A stretch of 64,000 bases of DNA from an uncultured Lachnospiraceae bacterium (GCA_945919795.1 CAMEJJ010000011.1:33530-97529); one strand, 5' to 3'; counted from the stretch's first letter, positions 16,973 to 26,510 are shown. The notes: generated from the letters alone by a model not told the origin. Numbers and translations: made by a program.

Positions 16973-18067
16973 TTAATTTTCTTTTTGCATCTGGGCTATA
17001 ATACTATATGTTTTTCTTGATATATTCTGCAATTTTTCCTGATAGTCCACAGCACCCATTTCATATGCCACGCGCGGCATGCCGTACACAACACAGGTGC
17101 TTTCATCCTGCCCAATGGTTTTTGCACCTGCCTGTTTCATGGCTAAAAGGCCTTTCGCACCGTCGCCTCCCATACCGGTTAGAATGATACCCACGGCATT
17201 TTTCCCGGCTTCTCTTGCGACAGATTGGAACAAAACTTCGACACTGGGTCTGTGACCGTTTACCTTCTCCCCACGCTTCAGGACAATTTTATATTGATTG
17301 TTGGCACGGACAATCTCCATATGCTTATCTCCTCCCGGAGCAATATAAACATGTCCGGGTAAAACAATGTCTCCACTCTGTGCCTCTTTAACTGTCAAAC
17401 GAATATTGCTTCTTTGATTCAATCGGTCTGCGTACATCTTGGTAAAGCCTTCCGGCATATGCTGTGTAACGACCACTCCCGGAATATCCGGACCAAACTG
17501 CTCCAAAATAGAAGTGGTAGCTTCTGTTCCACCTGTGGAAGCACCGATTGCAACAATCAGATGTTCATCCCGTCTTAAGGAAACATTTGGCGAATTCTCA
17601 CCATCATTTCCCGCTATTGGCATTTTCGGAATGGTTCCCTGTTCCAGAACTTTCTGAGCATAAGTCTTCCTGATTTTTGCAGTCGCCGCAACTTTGATTT
17701 TACCGGGAAGTTCCTTTTTTACAAATTCATCCAATGCTTCTTTGTTGGTCGTCAATGGTTTTGCAACAAAATCCACGGCACCCGCATTTAAAGCATCAAA
17801 TACCCGGTTACTCAAAGTACTGATAACGATGGTATGCATCGGATACTGCGGCATGAGTTTTCTTAAAAACTCAATTCCATCCATTTTCGGAAGCTCTACA
17901 TCCAACGTCATAACATCCGGTTTGTATCGAATGATGGCATCCCTTGCCTCAAACGGATCACTCGCGACAGCCACAACCGAAAGATCCGGATCCATATTGA
18001 TATATTTCACCAGCAGTGAACGAAACATCAACGAATCTTCCACTACCAAAACTTTTATTTTCTCCAT
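16973..18067 (-). CDS. cheB: protein-glutamate methylesterase CheB
   Basis: A 364-residue CheB. The N-terminal receiver carries VVEDS and the acceptor Asp in MTLDVELPKMDG. The C-terminal methylesterase shows the catalytic triad: Ser in GASTGGTEA, His in TQHMPEGF, and Asp in GMGGDGAKG. It removes methyl groups from, and deamidates, the chemoreceptor for adaptation, activated by CheA phosphorylation. The start overlaps the 3' end of cheR by 13 bases, indicating translational coupling. An insertion-like linker (about 125-160) joins the domains. Confidence 0.93.
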   Translation of the reverse strand: MEKIKVLVVEDSLMFRSLLVKYINMDPDLSVVAVASDPFEARDAIIRYKPDVMTLDVELPKMDGIEFLRKLMPQYPMHTIVISTLSNRVFDALNAGAVDFVAKPLTTNKEALDEFVKKELPGKIKVAATAKIRKTYAQKVLEQGTIPKMPIAGNDGENSPNVSLRRDEHLIVAIGASTGGTEATTSILEQFGPDIPGVVVTQHMPEGFTKMYADRLNQRSNIRLTVKEAQSGDIVLPGHVYIAPGGDKHMEIVRANNQYKIVLKRGEKVNGHRPSVEVLFQSVAREAGKNAVGIILTGMGGDGAKGLLAMKQAGAKTIGQDESTCVVYGMPRVAYEMGAVDYQEKLQNISRKTYSIIAQMQKEN

Positions 18068-18894
18068 ATTGCCTCTTCTTTAGTTGCTAACGGTTTTCTG
18101 AAAATGGAAGGTTCAACCAGTTCAAAAGGAACATTCCCTTTCTCAATGGTTTCAGTTCTTCCGACAAACAGATATCCACCCGGTTCCAAAACATCATATA
18201 ATTTTTTAATCAGGCTCTGTTTGGTCGGACGATCAAAATAAATCATCACATTTCGTAAAAAAATTACATGCAGCTTTTTACGAAACGGAAAATCATCCAT
18301 CAAATTGAATTGGCGAAAAAGCACCTCTTTTTTCAGTTCATCCGTTACCGCAAAGTATTCCCCATCTTCTACCGGTCTAAAAAATCTGCGTTTCCAGTTA
18401 TCCGGCAGCTCTGCAATCTGTTCTTTTTTATAAACACCACGGACTGCACTCTGCAAAACTTCAGTCGAAATATCAGTTGCAAGAACCGTTGTATCCCATT
18501 TATCATGTTCCAGTCCGAAAAAATCCAAAAGCAGCATGGCTAACGTATATGGTTCTTCCCCACTGGATGCTGCGCCACACCAGATGCGCAAATCCTGCGT
18601 ATTCTCTTCTTCTTTTCGTAAATACGGAAGAACCACTTTTTTCATATATTCAAAATGCTCAAATTCCCGCATGAAATAGGTATGATTGGTGCTTAACAGA
18701 TTGACCAGTTCTTTTTCCATTTCACCTGATGAATCCTGCATCAACGCATTCATATATGCATCATAACTGTCAAATCCACGTATTCGGATCATGTTTGATA
18801 GTCTTCCGTCCATGATCTCTTTTTTGTGAGTCATATCAATACCATATCTGTCTTTTAAGAACATGCTGATACGGCGAAATTCCAAATCTGTCAC
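18055..18894 (-). CDS. cheR: chemotaxis methyltransferase CheR
   Basis: A 279-residue S-adenosylmethionine-dependent methyltransferase. A helical N-terminal domain is followed by the SAM-binding fold: IWCGAASSGEEPYTLAM (motif I), ATDIS (motif II Asp) and VIFLRNVMIYFD (NVxIYF, typical of CheR). It methylates receptor glutamates and opposes CheB. It starts with GTG, preceded by AGAGG. Upstream lies dispersed-repeat copy B, so cheR is likely the first gene of the cheR-B-Y-A-W-MCP run. Confidence 0.92.
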   Translation of the reverse strand: MTDLEFRRISMFLKDRYGIDMTHKKEIMDGRLSNMIRIRGFDSYDAYMNALMQDSSGEMEKELVNLLSTNHTYFMREFEHFEYMKKVVLPYLRKEEENTQDLRIWCGAASSGEEPYTLAMLLLDFFGLEHDKWDTTVLATDISTEVLQSAVRGVYKKEQIAELPDNWKRRFFRPVEDGEYFAVTDELKKEVLFRQFNLMDDFPFRKKLHVIFLRNVMIYFDRPTKQSLIKKLYDVLEPGGYLFVGRTETIEKGNVPFELVEPSIFRKPLATKEEAIWRK

Positions 18895-18913
18895 ATTTTT
18901 TCCTCTGAAGTAT

Positions 18914-19003
18914 ATTATGATGTTGAGGTCAAAAGGTATTTTGCCCCCATGATACCAACGGATTGCTACGCACTTGTATGACCTTTTGACCCTGGTATCA
19001 TAT
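18914..19003 (-). repeat. dispersed intergenic repeat, copy B (longest)
   Basis: On the minus strand it runs TATGATACCAGGGTCAAAAGGT ... CAATCCGTTGGTATCATGGGGGCAAAATACCTTTTGACCTCAACATCATAATA. The two ends are inverted copies (AGGGTCAAAAGGT against ACCTTTTGACCT), and GTTGGTATCAT is inverted against ATGATACC. About 90 bases, filling the gap between the response-regulator gene and cheR almost exactly. Confidence 0.8.
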
Positions 19004-20070
19004 TATTTTAACTGACGTTTAATCATCTTTAATATCTTGTATATTTCCGGATTGAAATAAATACCTACATCTTCTTCCATAATGCTTATAGCCTCATCCT
19101 TTGAAAAAGCACTCCTGTAAGCGCGCTCTTCCGTGAGAGCACAATATGAACTGACAAGGGATACAATTTGTGCGGATAACGGTATTTCTTTTTCTTTCAG
19201 CCCATGGGGATATCCCGTTCCGTTCCACCTCTCATGATGCGCATCAGCAATATCATACGACATCTGTAAAAACTCATTTTTTTCACCCAGAGACTGAACA
19301 TCTTTGATAATTTTGGCACCAATGGTGGTATGTTTCTGTACAATTTCCCGTTCTTCTTCATCCAGAAAATCCTTTTTTTGCAGAATGTCAGTCGGAATTG
19401 CAATATTTCCGATATCACAAAGTGGTGCAGCAAGTACCATCGTATCTATATAAGTATCGGAAATTCTGGCGCCATATTCTTTCGTCAATTGCATAGCTTC
19501 CGATAAAATACGGCAGTTCGCACACAAACGCTCCATATGTTTTTCATCATATGCGGCATTTTCACGCGCAACACGAGTCAGTGCATACAATACATTTTTC
19601 TTTTCTTCTTCAATCTGATGGAGTTGTTGCTGAATAGAAGCCTGCAACAGACGATTTGTCTCAGAAAGTTCTCGATTTGTTTCAAACAATTGCAGATGAA
19701 GATTTACGCGAGCTTTCACAATATCCGGAATAAAGGGCTTAGTCACATAATCTTCCCCACCAAGCTGAAATCCCTTAACAATATCCTCTGCATTGTCATA
19801 TGCGGAAATAAAAATAATCGGTATATTACGGGTAAGCGGATCTCCTTTTAAAATAGAGCATAATTCATATCCATCCATTTCGGGCATAGCGATATCCGAA
19901 ATAATCAGTTGGGGATGTAATCTTTCCACAATTTTTAAAGCCTGTGCTCCATTGGTTGCTAACAACGGCTGATGTCCCATCTCTGTGATAATATCGCGTA
20001 GAAGAAAGCGATTGGTATCAACATCATCCACAATCAATATTTTGTTCTGCTTAACTGCACTTTCTCCCAT
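19003..20070 (-). CDS. response regulator with degenerate HD-GYP domain
   Basis: A 355-residue protein with an N-terminal receiver (ILIVDDVD, acceptor in IISDIAMPEMDG, Lys in VTKPF), a coiled-coil linker (residues about 130-165) and an HD-GYP-like domain. In active HD-GYP phosphodiesterases the metal pair is HDIGK; here it reads CDIGN (LCDIGNIAIP). The later VDxYDALT aspartates are also changed (VSSYCALTEERAYR), while HHERWNGTGYP is kept. It therefore probably binds c-di-GMP or a partner without cleaving it. ATG with AGGGG upstream; the gene follows the PAS kinase by 15 bases, which is probably its phosphodonor. Confidence 0.85.
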   Translation of the reverse strand: MGESAVKQNKILIVDDVDTNRFLLRDIITEMGHQPLLATNGAQALKIVERLHPQLIISDIAMPEMDGYELCSILKGDPLTRNIPIIFISAYDNAEDIVKGFQLGGEDYVTKPFIPDIVKARVNLHLQLFETNRELSETNRLLQASIQQQLHQIEEEKKNVLYALTRVARENAAYDEKHMERLCANCRILSEAMQLTKEYGARISDTYIDTMVLAAPLCDIGNIAIPTDILQKKDFLDEEEREIVQKHTTIGAKIIKDVQSLGEKNEFLQMSYDIADAHHERWNGTGYPHGLKEKEIPLSAQIVSLVSSYCALTEERAYRSAFSKDEAISIMEEDVGIYFNPEIYKILKMIKRQLK

Positions 20071-20085
20071 GTATTTCCCCTTACA

Positions 20086-21513
20086 TTATTCTTCCGGCAA
20101 TGCCAGCTCACAGAATTTCTGGTAAGCATCCTGTGTTTTATCATAATCAGCCTTTTGCACAGCCATTTTTAATCTCAGTGTAGCGCTTCTGATTTCCTGA
20201 GGAGCGGTTTGTGTCAATTGTTTGATGGCATCCATAAACTGCTCAGCCTTCTCCCAGTTTTCCATTTCTACCGACAATATCAGACGGGACGCTTTTTTCT
20301 GAAGTTCATCCATATTTTCATCCGTACCATACTGGTAACATTTTTTCTGATCCTGCAAATCGGATATCGATGGCATATTCACCTCATAAGAAACCGGTCT
20401 GTCTGCTGCATCGTCTGCTTCCGCTCCCGGGACATCGACCCAGATATGAAAAGAAAACATCGTTCCTTTGTTTGGTTCACTTTCCACATGTATATTACCA
20501 TCCATCATCTCAACCAGTTGCTTACTGATGTTGAGACCCAAACCTGTACCACCATACTTCCTTGTGGTAGATGCTTCCACTTGCGAAAAACTCTTAAACA
20601 ATTTATCCAGATCACCTGCTGCGATTCCAATTCCGGAATCAATTACCATAAAAAACAATTCTATTCTGTTTTTTAACTGTGCCGTTTTTACAACTTCTAC
20701 GGTAATCTTTCCGATTGATGTAAATTTAACTGCATTAGAAAGCAGGTTATTTAAAATCTGCCCAATGCGCAACTCATCTCCAATGATGGTTTCCGGTACA
20801 TCTTTGGAAACAGTCATAAAAAACTGAAGTCCTTTTTCCGCAATCTTGTTGATGTGATTTGACTTAATATATTCCATCATATCACGAAAAACAAATTCTT
20901 TTTTTTCCAATTCCAGCTTTCCTGCTTCAAGTTTGGAAAAGTCCAGAATTCCATTGATAATGGAATGCATATCGTTACAGCCTCGCTCCATTAAATGCAG
21001 GAGATTCAATTTTTTATTGTCATTTTCTATTTTTAAAAGTTCACGGACATTGCCAAGAATTCCATTGACCGGTGTCCTTAACTCATGTGTGATATTGGCT
21101 ACAAACTGTGTCTTTACCTTTTGTGCACTGTCGGCTTCCGCATCCAGCGCCGTAACCCTTTTTTCAAAATAATTCTGTTTGGATGCATCCAGTGCCATCG
21201 ACATATATACACCATCATGACCTTTGACCGGCATATATTTCATATTGACATCAAAACAAGTATGATTCTTGCGATACGCAAGAGTATCATGCACAATGCC
21301 GAATTCCGTCTCTTTAATTGGCAACGGATAAACTGTACCATCAAAAACCTTTGGATAGATGGCACAGATATTTTCTCTTGTCAGCTCATCCTGATATTCC
21401 AATAATTGATACGCCAAACGATTCGCATATATAATTTGTCCATTTTCCCGAAAGAAAATAATCATCTCCATTGCTAAATCCATGGACTGAATCAGCACTT
21501 CATTTTGAAACAT
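20086..21513 (-). CDS. PAS-domain sensor histidine kinase (soluble)
   Basis: A 475-residue kinase without membrane segments. Residues 8-120 form a PAS fold (MIIFFRENGQIIYANR). The HisKA box is VANITHELRTPVNG (His near 144), and the ATPase domain has NLLSNAVKFTS, DSGIGI and GTGLGLN. After about residue 365 a helical tail of roughly 100 residues looks like an HPt bundle but has no clear HxxK-G acceptor. It is encoded directly before the degenerate HD-GYP regulator, so the two likely form a pair. The ATG is preceded by AAGGGAATG. Confidence 0.85.
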   Translation of the reverse strand: MFQNEVLIQSMDLAMEMIIFFRENGQIIYANRLAYQLLEYQDELTRENICAIYPKVFDGTVYPLPIKETEFGIVHDTLAYRKNHTCFDVNMKYMPVKGHDGVYMSMALDASKQNYFEKRVTALDAEADSAQKVKTQFVANITHELRTPVNGILGNVRELLKIENDNKKLNLLHLMERGCNDMHSIINGILDFSKLEAGKLELEKKEFVFRDMMEYIKSNHINKIAEKGLQFFMTVSKDVPETIIGDELRIGQILNNLLSNAVKFTSIGKITVEVVKTAQLKNRIELFFMVIDSGIGIAAGDLDKLFKSFSQVEASTTRKYGGTGLGLNISKQLVEMMDGNIHVESEPNKGTMFSFHIWVDVPGAEADDAADRPVSYEVNMPSISDLQDQKKCYQYGTDENMDELQKKASRLILSVEMENWEKAEQFMDAIKQLTQTAPQEIRSATLRLKMAVQKADYDKTQDAYQKFCELALPEE

Positions 21514-21581
21514 GTTACATTCCCTTCATATAAATCATTTGACCGTAACCAAAATCAGCAGCCGAACTATTCTGCCGGCAA

Positions 21582-23222
21582 TTACTCTACCGGTACCTGC
21601 TGTTCTGCAGCCTGTTGTGCCGCCTGTTGTGCCTCCTGCTCTGCGGCCTGTTGTGCTGCGGCCGCTTCTGCAGCCTGCTGTGCCGCCTGCTGTGCTGCAA
21701 TTACCGAAGGATCAACGACACCTGTCGTATTTACATGTATTTCTCCAGGCTTTCCACGATATGTAGTAGTATGCAGGTACTCTTCACTGATAATTTCACC
21801 ATCTTTTTCCAAAATGATATAGGTTGCCCATTTACTGCCGTTTTTAGGACCAGACACCACCTGTGTCTGTCCGGGCATCAGCATAGGATCTTCCACAACA
21901 CGATCTTCCGGTGGAGCGACATCAGCAATCTTTTCGGACCTCATATATCGTTTTACACCATCTTCCAAAGTCGAAATGCCAAAAATAGTGGCAACAATAG
22001 TTCGATCCTTAAATGTCGTCTTAATGCCAAGAGTGGCTCCTGTATTATTTGTGAAAACAAAATCCGGATTGCTGTAACTTACGGCAGCATCTTCTCCCGG
22101 TGTCACATAGGACGGTTCATATGTATGTCCGGTTCGCTTATCGATCTGTAAATTGGCAAAAATAGTTGCATTATATATGGTACTCGAAACCTGACAAATA
22201 CCACCACCCAGTTCCTGTACAACTTCGCCGTTTGCGTATGCACCCGCTTCTTTATATCCCTTTTCTGCAGTCCGTCTGCCCAAAATGGTATTATAGGAAA
22301 ACTGTTCCTGGGGCTGCAGAATCGTGCCACAGATTGTCTCACAGGCAATACGGACATTCGTATTGCGGTTTTCATTACTTGTCGTCGTTGTCGAATAAGT
22401 TCCCAAAATTTTGTAATCATCTTTTTCAAAAGCAGGAGCTGAGCTTTCGCCTTTGGCTTCTATGGACGTGACATAATTACCCGCCTCTAACTCTCTGGTA
22501 ATATCGGCAGTCAACTGCTCTACATCAACTACATATCCCGCTTGGCTTTCCGACACCTCAAACTCACCAGTCTCTGCATTATATCCGGTAATTGCCGCAT
22601 CCACAGCAGGCTGGCTCCACATATCAGATGCCTTTTTGGCAATGGAAGTCGCTGCGTTTTCCGGATTGGAAATCGAAATAGTGTATTCCGTTTTTGCATT
22701 TGGAGCATATGCATCATACAATACCGAATCGATTTCTTTTTCAAACAGATTTTCAACCTCGTATGTATCTCCCTGATAAGTAATCACAAAATTCCATGCA
22801 TGTTTTGCTAATAAAGCGGACTTTGCATCTTCTTTTGACATATTCGAAATATCAATGCCATCTACTTTGACACCGATTGCTTCTTTGTCTTCTTTATCAA
22901 CCGTCACTTCAATTGCATTGTCTTTATTTTTTTGGAAATAGATGATACCACCTGTTGCAATAGCAAGAATAAGAACAATCTCTGCCACCAGAAGAATCTT
23001 TTTCATCTTTTGCTGTTTTTGTTTCCGCAAACGATTAACTGTTTTATTCCCGGTACTGCTTCCATTGCGATTACTCGTTCTATTGGCGGTACTATTACCA
23101 TTTCTGCTATTTTTATTAGATGAATTCCGTGAATCGGACACTCTTTTGTTATTTGAATTTCCTTTGCTGTTTTTTGAAGAAGAATTCGATGTTCTTCTTG
23201 CATTATTTGTTGAATTAGCCAT
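21582..23222 (-). CDS. VanW family protein with PG-binding-like and G5 domains
   Basis: A 546-residue membrane-anchored wall protein. The first 75 residues are rich in Ser, Asn, Arg and Lys and should be cytoplasmic; a single membrane helix follows (about 76-98). Outside there is a repeat of the kind found before VanW (PG-binding type, about 115-280), then the VanW core (GGGICQVSSTIYNA, near 345), a G5-like domain (residues 430-500, ending RGKPGEIHVN) and a low-complexity Ala/Gln/Glu tail. VanW proteins are common at Clostridial surfaces; their exact role is unknown. It has its own promoter (23289-23316) and an AAGGAATG ribosome site. Confidence 0.85.
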   Translation of the reverse strand: MANSTNNARRTSNSSSKNSKGNSNNKRVSDSRNSSNKNSRNGNSTANRTSNRNGSSTGNKTVNRLRKQKQQKMKKILLVAEIVLILAIATGGIIYFQKNKDNAIEVTVDKEDKEAIGVKVDGIDISNMSKEDAKSALLAKHAWNFVITYQGDTYEVENLFEKEIDSVLYDAYAPNAKTEYTISISNPENAATSIAKKASDMWSQPAVDAAITGYNAETGEFEVSESQAGYVVDVEQLTADITRELEAGNYVTSIEAKGESSAPAFEKDDYKILGTYSTTTTSNENRNTNVRIACETICGTILQPQEQFSYNTILGRRTAEKGYKEAGAYANGEVVQELGGGICQVSSTIYNATIFANLQIDKRTGHTYEPSYVTPGEDAAVSYSNPDFVFTNNTGATLGIKTTFKDRTIVATIFGISTLEDGVKRYMRSEKIADVAPPEDRVVEDPMLMPGQTQVVSGPKNGSKWATYIILEKDGEIISEEYLHTTTYRGKPGEIHVNTTGVVDPSVIAAQQAAQQAAEAAAAQQAAEQEAQQAAQQAAEQQVPVE

Positions 23223-23288
23223 TTAAATCTACATTCCTTAACATAATGTTAACCCTTACATTTTTCCTAGTCACACATACCCATATTT

Positions 23289-23316
23289 ATTATAGCATTT
23301 TTCAGTCATGTTTCAA
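23289..23316 (-). promoter_or_regulatory. sigma-A promoter of the VanW gene
   Basis: Minus-strand TTGAAA (23311-23316) and a perfect TATAAT (23289-23294) are 16 bases apart, about 66 bases upstream of the VanW start. No operator-like repeat is visible around it. Confidence 0.65.
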
Positions 23317-23406
23317 CCACGTTTTACCAAGAATATGATATGCAGTTTTTTCCATAATTCTATAAATTATCTATTCTTATCTCCATTTTATCCCATTTTA
23401 TGATAT

Positions 23407-23475
23407 GATGATACCAGGGTCCAAAAGTCATACTTTTCATGTTTACATGAAAAAGTATGACCTTGGGACCCGCAA
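23407..23475 (+). repeat. dispersed intergenic repeat, copy D, folded as a long hairpin
   Basis: It starts ATGATACCAGGGTCCAAAAGTCATAC. GGGTCCAAAAGTCATACTTT is inverted against AAAGTATGACCTTGGGACCC with a TTTA loop region, giving a stem of about 25 pairs with few mismatches. It occupies the divergent gap between the VanW gene and the histidine-phosphatase gene (23223-23525), which otherwise holds only the VanW promoter. Confidence 0.7.
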
Positions 23476-23525
23476 AACATGAGAAAGTAGCCCGATTAGG
23501 GCGGATTTAAAAAAACGGTGAAATT

Positions 23526-24116
23526 ATGGAAGTATATATTGTCAGACACGGGAAGACCATATGGAATGCAGAAGGAAGATTACAGGGACATGCCGATATC
23601 GAATTAAACGAAGAAGGACGTCTGGTAGCAAAAGAACTGTGTCAAAAGCTTGAAAATACGCATTTTGACATCATTTATTCCTCTCCCCTACGGCGCGCAT
23701 ACGAAACAGCAGAATTAATTCGCGGGCAAAGAAACATCCCAATTGTAACCGATGACAGGCTAAAAGAAATCTGCTTTGGAGACATGGAAGGGATCACCTG
23801 CGATGAGTGGTTTGATGAAAAAAGCCCCTACCGCTTTTTCTTTACCAATCCTGAATTATATCCCACCCCGCCAAACGGTGAATCCTTTCAAGAAGTATGC
23901 AATCGTACAAAAGCTTTTTTACAAAACGTGATTGAACCTTTAGAGGCATCCGCTAACCGCATAATGATCGTTGCACACGGCGCCCTCAATAAGGGTTTGA
24001 TGTGTCATATTCAAAACCACGACATCTGTCATTACTGGGGATGCGGACTTCAAAAAAACTGCGAATGCAGTATCTTTAAACTGGAAAACAAAAAATGGGA
24101 AACCATTAAGGAGTAA
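23526..24116 (+). CDS. histidine phosphatase family protein (phosphoglycerate-mutase-like)
   Basis: A 196-residue cytoplasmic enzyme. The phospho-His motif RHGKTIWN lies at residues 7-14, followed by GRLQGHADIELNEEG, and the second catalytic His is in IMIVAHGALNK. SSPLRRAYETA provides the conserved Arg. This set is typical of small histidine phosphatases such as PhoE/GpmB-like or CobC-like enzymes; the substrate cannot be told. The ribosome site is weak (GGTG). It is one of only two plus-strand genes in the window and is preceded by repeat copy D. Confidence 0.85.
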   Translation: MEVYIVRHGKTIWNAEGRLQGHADIELNEEGRLVAKELCQKLENTHFDIIYSSPLRRAYETAELIRGQRNIPIVTDDRLKEICFGDMEGITCDEWFDEKSPYRFFFTNPELYPTPPNGESFQEVCNRTKAFLQNVIEPLEASANRIMIVAHGALNKGLMCHIQNHDICHYWGCGLQKNCECSIFKLENKKWETIKE

Positions 24117-24168
24117 TCCTTTGAGATGCCAGTCGCTCTATACAGAAATAAATATCTTTGCCGTTGCA

Positions 24169-24483
24169 TCATGCCTCATCCGGCACTTCATAATCAAGAC
24201 AGCTTCGGATAGCTGTATACGGTCTTACCTTTCCGTCGGCAACTGCAACATGCTCTGGATGCACGGCATATCCTTTCAGTGCCTCCTCATTTTCAAATGT
24301 TGAATCCAACATAAGATCCGCATTGGAGCTGGAAAGTCCATCAATGTTTACTTTGATATCCAGAAGTCCCGGAATCTTTCCGGCCAGACCTTCAAGACCT
24401 TCTTTGATGCCCTTTTTTACTTCTTCCTTTTCACTTGTTGATAACTCTTCTTTTAACGTCCATAAAATAACATGTTTAACCAT
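24169..24483 (-). CDS. Dabb family stress-responsive A/B-barrel protein
   Basis: A 104-residue ferredoxin-like dimeric-barrel protein beginning MVKHVILWTLK, the usual Dabb start, with the conserved core around DIKVNIDGLSSSNADLML and the YAVHPEHV motif. Dabb proteins are small dimers of mostly unknown role. The ATG at 24483 fits the family length; a GTG at 24495 sits closer to a GAGG box and is an alternative. The gene converges with the phosphatase gene, leaving about 50 bases between them. Confidence 0.85.
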   Translation of the reverse strand: MVKHVILWTLKEELSTSEKEEVKKGIKEGLEGLAGKIPGLLDIKVNIDGLSSSNADLMLDSTFENEEALKGYAVHPEHVAVADGKVRPYTAIRSCLDYEVPDEA

Positions 24484-24596
24484 TTTCTGTTTCACTTTCC
24501 TCGTTTATTTTTTCATATATTTTTATCCATAAATTATCTTCTCTAAATAAAAGACTTTTATACAATTGATATATCAGTCATCTGACATAATTGCCT

Positions 24597-26510
24597 TTAT
24601 TCACTAACCTTTTTTTCGTATTTGGGCTCTTTCAGTCTCTTTTCAAACTCACTGTGCGGCAACGGTCTGTCATATAAAAATCCCTGTACAACAGGTGCCT
24701 GCAGTTTCTTTAAAAATAATGCCTGTTTTTCTGTTTCAATTCCTTCACTGATAATATCCCTATCCAGATCCTGAACCATACGAATGACATTTTCAACCAT
24801 TTTTTCATTGACCCTGTCTCCGTTTTCAAGATCCCGGAAAAAGGATTTATCCATCTTAACAACATTAAAATCCAGATCCTTCAAAAGAGAAAGAGATGAA
24901 TATCCGGTTCCGAAATCATCTATGGATGTGGAAATATTAACCGCATTCATTTTTCCCACAAAATCCTCTAACGCTTTTAAATCATAGTATCCGGAAGACT
25001 CTGTCAACTCTACTTCAATGTACTTTGTATCAATCTGATACTTTTGAATGATGTCCATAATATCCTCTGCAAAATAAGGATTTTTTAAATGTAGCTTTGA
25101 AAAATTGGATGAAACCTTTACAATCTCATACCCCTCATCCATCCAGTTCTTTAAATCCTTGCAGACCTGTTCAAACACATAAAAATCCAATTCCGTAATC
25201 AGATGATTTTTTTCCAATATGGGAATAAAAGAATCCGGAGGAACAATTTTACCTCGACGAAACCATCTAACCAGCGCTTCTGCACCGCACAGCATATTAT
25301 TTTCCAAGTTCACCTTGGGCTGATAATAGACCACAAATTCATGACGAACCAGTCCGGTCTGGAAAGAATTAATAACTTCTTTTTCCGTAACCATCTGTTC
25401 GATCATACTCTCTTCAAACCACTGAACCTGAACATCGCCCTGTTCTTTTGCGGCATCCAATGCAAGAGCACAGTAATTATGAACGTCCTGTATCTGGTCC
25501 TGCTCCCGAATCTGAAATACACCACAAACAAAATTCAGCTCCAGAAACATCACGCCGTCTTTTCCCGCAACAGAAACATCGACTTTTCGGATTGCATCCA
25601 AGAAAAGCTGTTCCCGTTCTTTTTTAATCAATGCAAAAAAACGGCCGTTTCCGATGCTATATAAATAATCCTTGGGCTTCATACGCTTATGCTGCCCTTT
25701 GGCATACTCCGATAAGAGAATTTCACCTTTGACAGCGCCAAGCTTTTGATTAATAAATTTCTGATCTTTTATTTCATACATAATGGCACTGTACTCAGAT
25801 AATTTATTTTTCTTGGCAAACCGGTTTCCATCCTTAATCATCCTGTCATAATTGTTAAGCTCGGTAAGCGGATCTTTGGAAATCAAAAGTCTCGAAACAA
25901 GTACTGATGAAAGAATGGCAACTCCGGCAAATACAGAAATCAGGATTAAAATCAAATTCCGTAATTCCCTTAAAATACGTTTGATATTGGCAACTGCAAT
26001 ATCACATCCAACCAGACCGACAACCTCCCCTTTAGAATTGGTAATCGGCGCATAAGCGCTAAAATACTCCCCCCACTGATCGGATGTCTGCTCCAAATCA
26101 CAACAGATTTCTCCACTAAACACAGGCAGATTGGGATCCAGATACGGATATTTTTCCAAAAAACCGGCTGGATCATCAACATCCACATCGACAACGAATA
26201 CAACTTCTCCGTCTAACTTTTTCATCGTATAGATATATTGAATCAAGTCATTAACCCGATAATTAGACAGAATTGCATAAATCTGCTGATAACCAGCATC
26301 GTCTTCAGAGGATATCTGCTCAAACATGTCTCCGTCGATTTCATGAGCAGCAGTTTGTGCAATCCCCATCGCATCCTGTGTATTTTGCGCAATGATGATT
26401 TCGCTGATTTTGGCATATGAAAGATAACCCAGAAAGCCAAAGCAGATAAAACCAACTGCAATAATCAGCAATATGAACTTTTCCTCCAGTTTTATCATTT
26501 TTCGCTTCAT
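24597..26510 (-). CDS. membrane EAL-domain c-di-GMP phosphodiesterase
   Basis: A 637-residue protein with a membrane helix near each end of an outside sensor (helices about 10-30 and 180-205; the loop looks like a Cache/PAS fold with VVFVVDVDVDD and GEVVGLVGCDIA). A degenerate GGDEF-like segment follows (DPLTELNNYDRM; no GGDEF signature). The C-terminal EAL domain keeps the catalytic set: GAEALVRW, the Asn/Glu positions (VSSNFS, VELTESS), DDFGTGYSSL, the Lys in VVKMDKSF and EGIET. It should hydrolyse c-di-GMP. ATG 26510 is chosen because GAGGGTG precedes it; the longer frame from 26591 lacks such a site. Confidence 0.88.
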   Translation of the reverse strand: MKRKMIKLEEKFILLIIAVGFICFGFLGYLSYAKISEIIIAQNTQDAMGIAQTAAHEIDGDMFEQISSEDDAGYQQIYAILSNYRVNDLIQYIYTMKKLDGEVVFVVDVDVDDPAGFLEKYPYLDPNLPVFSGEICCDLEQTSDQWGEYFSAYAPITNSKGEVVGLVGCDIAVANIKRILRELRNLILILISVFAGVAILSSVLVSRLLISKDPLTELNNYDRMIKDGNRFAKKNKLSEYSAIMYEIKDQKFINQKLGAVKGEILLSEYAKGQHKRMKPKDYLYSIGNGRFFALIKKEREQLFLDAIRKVDVSVAGKDGVMFLELNFVCGVFQIREQDQIQDVHNYCALALDAAKEQGDVQVQWFEESMIEQMVTEKEVINSFQTGLVRHEFVVYYQPKVNLENNMLCGAEALVRWFRRGKIVPPDSFIPILEKNHLITELDFYVFEQVCKDLKNWMDEGYEIVKVSSNFSKLHLKNPYFAEDIMDIIQKYQIDTKYIEVELTESSGYYDLKALEDFVGKMNAVNISTSIDDFGTGYSSLSLLKDLDFNVVKMDKSFFRDLENGDRVNEKMVENVIRMVQDLDRDIISEGIETEKQALFLKKLQAPVVQGFLYDRPLPHSEFEKRLKEPKYEKKVSE

